Assembly: GCF_008271295.1 (NCBI RefSeq)
Contig: NZ_VTOY01000006.1
Span: 62,001 to 126,000 of the forward strand
DNA length: 64,000 bases
DNA from: Pseudoselenomonas ruminis
Lineage (GTDB): Bacteria; Bacillota; Negativicutes; Selenomonadales; Selenomonadaceae
Reading direction: 5' to 3'
How positions within the stretch are numbered: the stretch's first letter is position 1; the number at the start of each line of letters is the position of its first letter. Below are positions 56,939 through 64,000 of this stretch, piece after piece. The notes below the pieces were generated by a model. It made no database searches. It was not told where the DNA came from and was given only the letters and a program-made list of their open reading frames with translations. Both the position numbers and the translations under genes were made by a program.

Positions 56939-57955
56939 TTCTTCTACGTTTTCGAGGATGCGGATTTCGTTGCGCATCAGATATTTTTTCTGGTCCGGGC
57001 GGAAACCATTTACCAGATAGTCAAATACGACCTGCATGGCCCGGCGTCCCTGCTGGCGCGGGTGCTGGTAGATGGCGGCCTGAATGATATGGTCGCGCAT
57101 CATCCGGATGGTCGAAGGGATGGTGTCGAATACGACCATTACGATGTCGCGTCGGTTTTTGGCCATGACGGCCCGTGCGGCGCCATAGGCACCGGAAGAA
57201 ATGATGAACAGCGCGTTGGTGTCGGGGTGTTCTTCCAAGAGCTGACGGGTTTTCTCATAGGAAATCATGTCGTCATCTTCGTTTTCGTGGACGCCCATGA
57301 GCTGGAAGCCCTCGGTCTTTTCGAGGACTTCGAGAAATCCCTGCAGGCGCTGGCGATGGCCCTGCATGCTCTGCGAACCCATCAGGACGCCAGCGTGAAT
57401 ACCCGGCGGGGCAATCATCTTGAGCAGGGCACCGGCCGTGCGGCCGCCTTGGAGGTAATCGGTGCCGACATAGCAGTGGCGGCGGCAGGAATCCACGTCG
57501 TTGTTGATGGTCACGACGAATATTCCGCGAGCTACGAGGTCGTTGAGTTTTTCGATAACGCGCGGCTCGTTTACGGGGTTGATAATCAGCGCATTGACTT
57601 CGCTGGCGAGCTCGTCGATGATGCTGCATTGCTCCTCGACGTTAAAGCCGCGCATGCTGCGCCAAAGGACTTTCATGCCGTAGTTTTCGTATTTTAGCGC
57701 TGCTTTTCGCATGGGCAGCAGCACATCGTCGAAGAAGGGGACCCCCTCGGATGCAATCAGCACGCCGACAACGGGATTCTTCTTGCGGGCAGCCAGCGCC
57801 TTGCCAGCGGGGTTTGGCTGATAGTTCAGCTTTTTTGCGGTTTCCAGGACCAGCTGACGTTTCTCGGGTTTTACGTTGCCGCGATTGTTGAGGACGCGGT
57901 CGACGGTTCCGCGGGAAACACCGCACAGTTCGGCAATTTGCTTGATAGTAACCAT
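56936..57955 (-). CDS. LacI-family transcription regulator
   Basis: 339 residues: LacI helix-turn-helix (TIKQIAELCGVSRGTVDRVL, hinge NYQPNPAGKALAARK) and a periplasmic-binding-type sensor domain. The sensor resembles the sugar-binding proteins of the adjacent ABC operon. Divergent from ytfQ, so it is the likely regulator of that transporter. The start follows GGGGGAG-like DNA. Confidence 0.92.
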   Translation of the reverse strand: MVTIKQIAELCGVSRGTVDRVLNNRGNVKPEKRQLVLETAKKLNYQPNPAGKALAARKKNPVVGVLIASEGVPFFDDVLLPMRKAALKYENYGMKVLWRSMRGFNVEEQCSIIDELASEVNALIINPVNEPRVIEKLNDLVARGIFVVTINNDVDSCRRHCYVGTDYLQGGRTAGALLKMIAPPGIHAGVLMGSQSMQGHRQRLQGFLEVLEKTEGFQLMGVHENEDDDMISYEKTRQLLEEHPDTNALFIISSGAYGAARAVMAKNRRDIVMVVFDTIPSTIRMMRDHIIQAAIYQHPRQQGRRAMQVVFDYLVNGFRPDQKKYLMRNEIRILENVEE

Positions 57956-58523
57956 GGGGGAGAACCTCCGTGTAATACTCGCTAAAAGCGGGCGTAGTTC
58001 AAAAAGGATGATAGAATATAATTTTCGTCGTGTTCGGGGAATATTCCTGCACGAGCACAGTTATTTTTTCCGAAAAGCATTGCGGGAAAAATTTTTTGGA
58101 AAAAAGGCAAAAAAACAGATTTTGTCGGGAGACGGCATTGGTACTGGGATGGTGGTGTTCGTGCACATGATAGAGAACAATATAAAACGTTTTCTAAACC
58201 GAAGCAAAGAATAAAAAATATGTTGACAACAAAAAAGGGAACGTGTATTGTAATAGCAGAGAACAAAATGGTTCTGTGGCTAAGGATAAGGGGTTATCTG
58301 CTGTTAAGGGGCATACTGTTTCTCTTATTGTCTGATTATTAGCAATAAACAGGATTGTTTGTAAACTATTCTGTGCACGAGAACAGAAAAACAGAGACGG
58401 AAATCCTGAACCAAGCGAGGAGGTCCCTCCCAGGGAAATGAGGTGAATGACAAGGGGGGAGATTTACAGCAGAGCCGGAAAAAATGTACTGGTTTAAGTA
58501 CGAAAAGCAAAGGAGACGAAAAC
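57956..58523. promoter_or_regulatory. Regulatory region of sugar ABC operon
   Basis: Promoter TTGACA (58223-58228), 17-bp spacer, TATTGT (58246-58251). Operator candidates: palindrome AAAACGTTTT (58184-58193) and three GTGCACGAG-like sites (CTGCACGAGCACAG near 58047, TTCGTGCACATG near 58159, CTGTGCACGAGAACAG near 58371). The transcript would have a ~260-nt leader without a gene. Confidence 0.6.
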
Positions 58524-59543
58524 ATGAAAAAGATCATTGCATTACTTTTGGCAGCAGCTATGATGGTCGTTGCCGCCGGCTGTGGCGGTGAACAGTCTGC
58601 AAGCAGTGGCAGCGGCTCAGGTTCAGGTGGTAAACAGATTACGATGGGCTTCTCACAAATCGGAGCGGAATCCGAATGGAGAACAGCTAATACGGAATCC
58701 ATCAAACAGGCAGCAAAAGATGCAGGCATCAACCTGCAGTTCTCGGATGCACAGCAGAAGCAGGAGAACCAGATTAAGGCAATTCGTTCCTTTATTGCCC
58801 AGGGCGTTGATATCATCGCTTTCGTTCCAATCGTTGAGACGGGCTGGGATACGGTCCTCAAAGAAGCCAAAGACGCTAAGATCCCGGTCATCGTTGTTGA
58901 CCGCGACGTAAAAGTCAGCGACGATTCCCTCTATGTTGCTAAAATCGGTACGGATTCCGTTAAAGAAGGCAACAACGTTTTCAAATGGATTGATGAGTAC
59001 ATGGCGAAAGAGAAAAAGACCCCGCGTGATGGCGGCAGCCAGTACAATGTCGTAGTTCTTGAAGGTACGGTTGGTTCTTCCGTAGCTATCCGCCGTCAGG
59101 AAGGCTTCAAAGATGCAATGGCAAAATCCGCTAATGCTGGCAAATACAACCTGCTGGCTTCCCAGACGGGTGAGTTCACGCGTCAGAAAGGCCAGGAAGT
59201 CATGGAGTCTTTCCTCAAATCCTATGGCCCGAAAATCGATATCCTCTTTGCGCATAACGATGACATGGCCCTCGGTGCTATCCAGGCAATCGAGAAAGCC
59301 GGCCTTAAACCGGGCAAAGACATCACGATTATCTCCATCGATGGCGTAAAAGGCATGTTCCAGGCTATGATTGATGGCAAGGCAAACTGCACGGTTGAGT
59401 GCAACCCGCTGCAGGGACCGCTGCTCATGGAGACGGCTAAGAAAATCCTCGCTGGTGAGAAAGTCGAAAAACTCGTCTATGTTGATGAAGGCGTATTCCC
59501 GGCAGACGTTGCAGCTAAGACGCTTCCGGAACGCAAATATTAA
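58524..59543 (+). CDS. ytfQ: Sugar-binding lipoprotein of ABC transporter (YtfQ type)
   Basis: 339 residues. Lipoprotein signal (LLLAAAMMVVAAGC, lipidated Cys about residue 20), Ser/Gly linker, then a type I periplasmic binding fold. GFSQIGAESEWRTANT, QQKQENQIKAIRSFIAQGVD, LEGTVGSSVAIRRQEGF and FAHNDDMALGAIQAIEKAGL closely follow E. coli YtfQ, which binds galactofuranose. ATG 58524 after AAAGGAG. First gene of the transporter operon. Confidence 0.9.
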   Translation: MKKIIALLLAAAMMVVAAGCGGEQSASSGSGSGSGGKQITMGFSQIGAESEWRTANTESIKQAAKDAGINLQFSDAQQKQENQIKAIRSFIAQGVDIIAFVPIVETGWDTVLKEAKDAKIPVIVVDRDVKVSDDSLYVAKIGTDSVKEGNNVFKWIDEYMAKEKKTPRDGGSQYNVVVLEGTVGSSVAIRRQEGFKDAMAKSANAGKYNLLASQTGEFTRQKGQEVMESFLKSYGPKIDILFAHNDDMALGAIQAIEKAGLKPGKDITIISIDGVKGMFQAMIDGKANCTVECNPLQGPLLMETAKKILAGEKVEKLVYVDEGVFPADVAAKTLPERKY

Positions 59544-59584
59544 TACCTGTTTTAATCCATCCATATAGGCAGCTTAGGATAAGG

Positions 59585-59624
59585 GGCCGCGCCCGCAGCG
59601 CATGAGTTCGGACGCGGCCGTTTT
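59585..59624 (+). terminator. Hairpin between ytfQ and ytfR
   Basis: GGCCGCG pairs with CGCGGCC, followed by GTTTTAT. Probably lowers downstream expression relative to the binding protein or stabilises the ytfQ message. Confidence 0.55.
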
Positions 59625-59699
59625 ATCCATATAGGACAGCAATTATTTTCATTATCTTATTCCGATGGCAATTAAGTTTCCTGGTTAGGAGTGAAGGTT

Positions 59700-61208
59700 A
59701 TGGCACAAGCTCTATTGGAGATGCGGTATATAGATAAGGTATTCCCAGGCGTTAAGGCACTATCAAACGTCAATTTTACGCTCCACGCTGGGGAAATCCA
59801 CTCCCTGATGGGAGAAAACGGTGCGGGCAAATCAACGCTGGTCAAGGTGCTTACGGGTGTCTATCAGCGCGATGGCGGCACGATTGTGATGAATGGCAAG
59901 CTCATTTCGCCGAAAACGCCGAAAGAAGCGCAGGAATGCGGGATTTCGACGGTGTATCAGGAGGTAAATCTCTGCTCGAACCTCACGGTGGCAGAGAATA
60001 TCTTTATCGGCCGTGAACCGAAAAAACACGGTTTTATTGACTGGAAAACAATCAACCAGCGGTCCGAGCAGCTGCTCGCGAAGCTGGATGTTCATATTGA
60101 CGTAACTAAGACGCTCGATAACTACTCGGTGGCTCTGCAGCAGATGATAGCGATTGCCAGGGCCGTCGATGTCGATGCGAAAATCTTGATTCTCGACGAG
60201 CCGACGTCGTCCCTCAACGAGGAGGAGACCAAGCATCTGTTCAAGATCATGCGGCAGTTGCAGCGGCAGGGGATGGGCATCGTCTTTATCTCCCATTTCC
60301 TCGACCAGATTTATGAAATCTGCGATCACGTTACGGTGCTGCGCAACGGTGAGCTCGTCGGGGCCTATGAAATCTCGAAACTGCCGCGGCTCGAACTCAT
60401 CGCGAAAATGGTGGGCAAAGACCTGAGCGCGGTCAAGGATATGGATAAATTTGCCGAAAAGAGCACGCCGTCGGAGGAGGTATTCCTCGATGCCAAGGAT
60501 ATCGGTGCCGTTGGCAAGCTGCGCGAGGTGGATGTCACCATCCACAAAGGCGAAGTTATTGGTTTTGCGGGCCTGTTAGGCTCCGGGCGGACGGAAACTG
60601 CCGAATTGCTCTTCGGCATTGAGCAGATTCACAAGGGTTCCATTCGCATCAACGGCAAGAAAATCAATCTGAAAAATCCGATGGATGCGATGAAGGAAAA
60701 AATCGGCTTCTGTCCTGAGGACCGCAAGCGTTCGGGTATCATTGGCGATTTGTCGGTGCGGGAAAACATCATTCTGGCCATGCAGGCCAAAGACGGCATT
60801 ATGCACCACATTCCGTATGAGGAGCAGTGCAAGATTGCCGACGACTGCATCAAGCTGCTCAAAATCAAGGTTTCGGACCGCGAACAGCTCGTCAAGAACC
60901 TGTCGGGCGGCAATCAGCAGAAGGTAATCATTGCTCGCTGGCTGGCCACCCAGCCGAATCTGTTGATTCTCGACGAACCGACGCGCGGCATCGATGTCGG
61001 GACCAAGACGGAAATCCAGAAGATGGCGATTTCCCTTGCTAAACAGCGCGGTATGTCGGTGGTGTTCATTTCCTCAGAGATGGATGAGATGGTCCGCACC
61101 TGCACCAAGCTGGTCGTCATGCGCGACCGCCGCAAAGTGGCAGAGCTCACGGGGGAGGATATCAGTTCCGATGGCGTCATGAAAGCAATTGCAGGAGGTG
61201 CGGCCTGA
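59700..61208 (+). CDS. ytfR: Sugar ABC transporter ATPase, two-domain (YtfR type)
   Basis: 502 residues with two ABC domains. First: Walker A GENGAGKSTLVKVL and Walker B ILILDEPTSSL; the signature region reads NYSVALQQM. Second: GLLGSGRTETAELL, signature NLSGGNQQKVIIARWL and LLILDEPTRGIDVGTKTEI. Couples ATP hydrolysis to galactofuranose-type sugar uptake. ATG 59700 with AGGAG upstream. Stop overlaps the next ATG. Confidence 0.93.
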   Translation: MAQALLEMRYIDKVFPGVKALSNVNFTLHAGEIHSLMGENGAGKSTLVKVLTGVYQRDGGTIVMNGKLISPKTPKEAQECGISTVYQEVNLCSNLTVAENIFIGREPKKHGFIDWKTINQRSEQLLAKLDVHIDVTKTLDNYSVALQQMIAIARAVDVDAKILILDEPTSSLNEEETKHLFKIMRQLQRQGMGIVFISHFLDQIYEICDHVTVLRNGELVGAYEISKLPRLELIAKMVGKDLSAVKDMDKFAEKSTPSEEVFLDAKDIGAVGKLREVDVTIHKGEVIGFAGLLGSGRTETAELLFGIEQIHKGSIRINGKKINLKNPMDAMKEKIGFCPEDRKRSGIIGDLSVRENIILAMQAKDGIMHHIPYEEQCKIADDCIKLLKIKVSDREQLVKNLSGGNQQKVIIARWLATQPNLLILDEPTRGIDVGTKTEIQKMAISLAKQRGMSVVFISSEMDEMVRTCTKLVVMRDRRKVAELTGEDISSDGVMKAIAGGAA

Positions 61209-62281
61209 TGGATATGCTGAAGAAATTTGCAGGAAGCTCTCTGTTCCTGCCAGTAGTAGCCTTATTGGTACTGCTGGTATTCAATACGATTTTCGTCGAT
61301 GGGTTCCTGTCGATACAGCTGACCGAGGACGGCCGGCTGTATGGCCGCCTCGTAGATATTTTGAACCGCTCGTGTTCACTTATCATTTTGGCCCTTGGCA
61401 TGACGTTTGTCATCGCGACGAGTGGTATCGATATTTCCGTTGGTGCTGTGGTGGCTATCTCGGCCGCGGTGGTCTGCACGATGATTGGCGGCCGTGGCGA
61501 TGGCGTAGCGCAGATGCCGATGGCGCTGGCTGTGCTGGCGGCAATCGGTGTCGGTGTGCTCTGCGGTATGTGGAATGGCCTGCTGGTGGCTAAGTTCAAG
61601 ATTCAGGCTGTTGTCGCAACACTTATCCTCATGACGGCTGGCCGTGGTGTGGCCCAGCTCATGACCGAGGGGCAGATCATTACCGTCTATTATAAGCCGT
61701 TTGAGTATATTGCCGGTTTCCTGCCAGGCATGCCGCTGCCGACGAATATTTTCATCGCTTTGGCGATGGTCCTGCTCGTAGCGGTATTGATGAAGAAAAC
61801 CAGTATTGGCCTGTTTGTCCAGTCCGTCGGCATCAATGCAACGGCGGCAAGATATGCAGGCATCAACGTAACGCTGGTCATTTTCCTCGTCTATGCGTTT
61901 TCAGGGCTTTGCGCTGGTGTCTCAGGGCTTATCGAAAGCTCGCTGATACGCGCCGCTGATGCCAATAATGCCGGTCTCAATATGGAGATGGATGCTATTT
62001 TGGCCGTAGCTCTTGGCGGTACGCTGCTTTCGGGCGGCAAGTTCTATATCGGCGGTTCGGTCATCGGTGCGATTACGATTCAGACCCTTACCACGACGAT
62101 GTATGCGCTCGGTGTATCAGCTGACCAGCTGCCGGTGGTCAAGGCCATTGCCGTTGTCATTATCTGCCTGATTCAGTCCAAGAAGGCACAGGAGATGTTT
62201 GATGCGTGGAAAGCACGCCGGATGTCAAAGCAGAACGGGAAGAAAACTTCCGTTGATGGAAAGGTGGCGGAGCAGGCATGA
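61208..62281 (+). CDS. ytfT: Sugar ABC transporter permease (YtfT type)
   Basis: 357 residues, BPD_transp_2 (RbsC-like) permease with signature SGIDISVGAVVAISAAV and GGTLLSGGKFYIGGSV; about 9-10 membrane segments. ATG overlaps the ytfR TGA; GGAGG lies upstream. Charged C-terminal tail. Confidence 0.92.
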   Translation: MDMLKKFAGSSLFLPVVALLVLLVFNTIFVDGFLSIQLTEDGRLYGRLVDILNRSCSLIILALGMTFVIATSGIDISVGAVVAISAAVVCTMIGGRGDGVAQMPMALAVLAAIGVGVLCGMWNGLLVAKFKIQAVVATLILMTAGRGVAQLMTEGQIITVYYKPFEYIAGFLPGMPLPTNIFIALAMVLLVAVLMKKTSIGLFVQSVGINATAARYAGINVTLVIFLVYAFSGLCAGVSGLIESSLIRAADANNAGLNMEMDAILAVALGGTLLSGGKFYIGGSVIGAITIQTLTTTMYALGVSADQLPVVKAIAVVIICLIQSKKAQEMFDAWKARRMSKQNGKKTSVDGKVAEQA

Positions 62282-63324
62282 AAAACAGGTTGAACCAGCT
62301 CATTGCATCGAAATATTTTTCATTTTTTGTCACGGTCTTGCTGTTTGCCATTCTCTATGGTGCTGGCATTGCCATGTACAAGGGCTTTATGCGTCCACAG
62401 GTATTCCTCAATCTCTTTATCGATAATGCGGCGCTGATTATTGTCACGGTGGGTATTACGTTCACGCTGATTATTGCCGGAATTGACCTGTCAGTTGGTG
62501 CGGTGCTCGCACTGGTCTGCATGGTGCTCGCATGGCTGCTGGCCAATACGGGCCTGCCTGTAGGCGTTTGTGTACTGCTCGTCATGGTTATGGGCACGGT
62601 CTTTGGTGCCGCGCAGGGCTATATCATATCGAAGTTTGATTTGCAGCCCTTTATCATCACGCTGGCCGGCATGTTCTTCTGCCGTGGCCTTACGGCCGTT
62701 ATTTCACAGGATACCATTCAGATTGAGAATCCGACCTGGGTCGCTTTGGCAAGTTACCGGGTAGACCTTGGCATTGGCTTTGTGTCGATTGGCGCCATCG
62801 TGGCCCTGCTGACCATTGTCGTTGCGGCTGTCGTGCTCGGCTATACGAAGTTCGGGCGCACGGTCTTTGCTATCGGGGGCAGTGAATCCTCGTCGGCCCT
62901 CATGGGGCTGCCGGTGTTCCGCACCAAGGTTATGGTTTATGCGATTTCGGGCTTCTGCTCGTCCTTGGGCGGCCTTGCCTATAGCCTCATTATGCTGACG
63001 GGCTACAACCTGCACGGCCTCGGCATGGAGATGGATGCCATCGCGTCCTCGGTTATCGGCGGTACGCTTTTGACTGGTGGTGTAGGCTTTATCCCCGGTG
63101 CACTCGTCGGCGTGCTGATTCAGGGCGTCATCCTGACGTTCATCAGCTTCCAGGGAACGCTCTCGGCTTGGTGGACCAAGATTGTTGTCGGTGCATTGCT
63201 TTGCGTATTTATCATCATGCAGGCTTTCATCACGGAGCAAAAGAGTAAACTCTCCTCGAAGAGCTCTATGGAAGACAATAACGACCCGCCAATCCAGCCA
63301 ACGCCAAGCGGGGCAGAAAGCTAA
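62278..63324 (+). CDS. yjfF: Sugar ABC transporter permease (YjfF type)
   Basis: 348 residues, second RbsC-like permease. Signature IIAGIDLSVGAVLALVCMV, FDLQPFIITLAGMFFCRGL and GGTLLTGGVGFIPGALVGVL. ATGA overlap with ytfT indicates coupling. Two different permeases are expected for the YtfQRT-YjfF transporter. Confidence 0.92.
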   Translation: MKNRLNQLIASKYFSFFVTVLLFAILYGAGIAMYKGFMRPQVFLNLFIDNAALIIVTVGITFTLIIAGIDLSVGAVLALVCMVLAWLLANTGLPVGVCVLLVMVMGTVFGAAQGYIISKFDLQPFIITLAGMFFCRGLTAVISQDTIQIENPTWVALASYRVDLGIGFVSIGAIVALLTIVVAAVVLGYTKFGRTVFAIGGSESSSALMGLPVFRTKVMVYAISGFCSSLGGLAYSLIMLTGYNLHGLGMEMDAIASSVIGGTLLTGGVGFIPGALVGVLIQGVILTFISFQGTLSAWWTKIVVGALLCVFIIMQAFITEQKSKLSSKSSMEDNNDPPIQPTPSGAES

Positions 63325-63347
63325 TAACAATTTCATAGCATACGAAG

Positions 63348-63376
63348 AAAGGCCCGCTGACTGGCGGGCCTTTTGA
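63348..63376 (+). terminator. Terminator of ytf operon
   Basis: AAAGGCCCGC and GCGGGCCTTTT around TGACTG. Confidence 0.9.
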
Positions 63377-63430
63377 GGTATAAATTGCAGTTTATCGGTT
63401 AGAGAGGGGGCCAGTTCGAGACAACTCTTC

Positions 63431-63629
63431 GGCGGCGAGGGACACAGTACCAACGCTCCGCCGGTGACAACCCGCTACAAGAAATTTTTGCCTTTTAATT
63501 AAGAGTTGGAAAACAGTTAAACGCGCTTCGCTTGAACGAAACTGCTTTTCCAACGAGAACGCCGGCAAAAATTTCTCGCTTAACGCGGAACGTCAAGGCT
63601 CCGCTTATGGTACTGTGTCCCCCGCCGCC
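63431..63629 (+). repeat. Foldback unit beta of copy B
   Basis: 199 bp with 22-nt ends at 63431-63452 and 63608-63629 (21 of 22 paired). Apical motif ACGCGCTTCGCTTG. Nearly identical to the reverse complement of 1747-1945, including TTTTAATTAAGAGTTGGAAA. Confidence 0.85.
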
Positions 63630-63701
63630 TAGGGGGGGATTCGGCACGAAGAGACTACGCTCTCGGAGGGGGGGAGCACTGCAAAATTCGATATATCCTC
63701 A

Positions 63702-63899
63702 GTCGTCGTTAGTGGCAGTGCCATAAACGAAGCTTTGATGGTTTCCGTTAAGAACGAAATTTTTATCCTCCCCCTTCGTCGGAAAAATTCTATCGTCCAA
63801 GCGAAGCGCGTTTTGGATTTTTCCGATGCTTAATTTAGGATAAAAATTTCGTTTAGGAAAACATCTTGGCGTAGTGTTGGCACTGCCACTAGCGGCGAA
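63702..63899 (-). repeat. Foldback unit alpha of copy B
   Basis: About 198 bp; ends TTAGTGGCAGTGCCA (63709-63723) and TGGCACTGCCACTAG (63878-63892), apical motif CAAGCGAAGCGCGT in inverted orientation. Homologous to the reverse complement of 1477-1677. Confidence 0.85.
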
Positions 63900-63965
63900 G
63901 AGTTGCTTCGAACGTGAACTCACGAACTGATAAACTGCAAGTTGTCGTGGAGAGTATGGAATATG

Positions 63966-63998
63966 AAAAAGCGCCCGAGGGGAATCGGGCGCTTTTTC
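63966..63998. terminator. Terminator-like hairpin at right edge
   Basis: AAAAAGCGCCCGA and TCGGGCGCTTTTT; bidirectional. It may belong to a gene beyond the window that ends here on the minus strand. Confidence 0.8.
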
Positions 63999-64000
63999 CA

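Larger units (their letters stand above)
63385..63940 (-). repeat. Composite foldback element, copy B (556 bp)
   Basis: Reverse-orientation counterpart of copy A. Outer inverted repeat TTGCAGTTTATC (63385-63396) and GATAAACTGCAA (63929-63940); second closing stem CAACTCTTCG near 63422 with CGAAGAGTTG near 63896. It contains a beta-type unit, a 72-bp spacer and an alpha-type unit, in the order expected for the reverse complement of copy A. No gene. Confidence 0.85.

Noticed and set aside
63532-63923. Open frames inside copy B on both strands
   Set aside because: Explained by the repeat; no coding signal, no ribosome site, and they cross the hairpin arms.

Overview
The window looks like a chromosomal segment around the replication origin of a diderm Firmicute (class Negativicutes), probably Selenomonas or a close relative. 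Gene order and protein families are Firmicute-like: rpmH-rnpA-yidD-yidC-jag-mnmE-mnmG-rsmG diverges from dnaA-dnaN-S4-recF-dciA-remB-gyrB, and parAB and an LTTR-free set of LacI, RpiR and PTS genes are present. The cell also has outer-membrane proteins: an SLH-domain porin ending in Phe, and a two-partner-secretion adhesin with its TpsB pore. No 16S rRNA is present, so the genus is an inference.

Layout. 1-2.0 kb: 5' end of a Flp/Tad pilus gene (cpaB), a divergent prepilin peptidase, then a ~567-bp composite foldback repeat. 2.0-3.8 kb: htpX and a TerC-family gene behind a yybP-ykoY (Mn2+) riboswitch. 3.8-11.3 kb: leftward replication genes gyrB, remB, dciA, recF, S4, dnaN, dnaA. 9.7-11.6 kb: DnaA-box clusters on both sides of dnaA (oriC). 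11.6-18.2 kb: rightward rpmH to rsmG. 18.2-28.4 kb: a block between rsmG and parAB holding two secreted unknown proteins, an EAL phosphodiesterase preceded by a DnaA-box cluster, a stand-alone AICAR transformylase behind a ZTP riboswitch, pfkA, an Arg-rich small protein and a split MetH. 28.6-32.2 kb: parA, parB, a DUF4446 gene and an M23 peptidase. 32.5-37.7 kb: a glutamate synthase encoded in archaeal-type pieces, with GltB3 fused to the GltA/beta subunit. 37.7-40.4 kb: small or accessory genes (HAD, hemerythrin). 40.4-45.8 kb: TpsA/TpsB. 45.9-52.6 kb: a Xaa-Pro peptidase and an L-arabinose operon (transporter, kinase, AraD, AraA). 52.6-58 kb: a decayed foldback repeat, porin, RpiR regulator with PTS EIIC, and a LacI regulator. 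58.2-63.3 kb: a YtfQ/YtfR/YtfT/YjfF-type galactofuranose ABC transporter. 63.4-63.9 kb: a second full foldback repeat.

Four parS-like 16-mers (18.2, 28.4, 30.5 and 37.7 kb) lie on one side of oriC, flanking parAB.

The signal least explained by known genes is the foldback repeat family. Two ~560-bp copies lie in opposite orientation at 1.4 and 63.4 kb, and a decayed copy lies at 52.6 kb. Each full copy has an outer closing stem, two ~200-bp hairpin units with 22-bp arms, and a conserved apical motif. Copies differ by paired changes that keep the stems base-paired.
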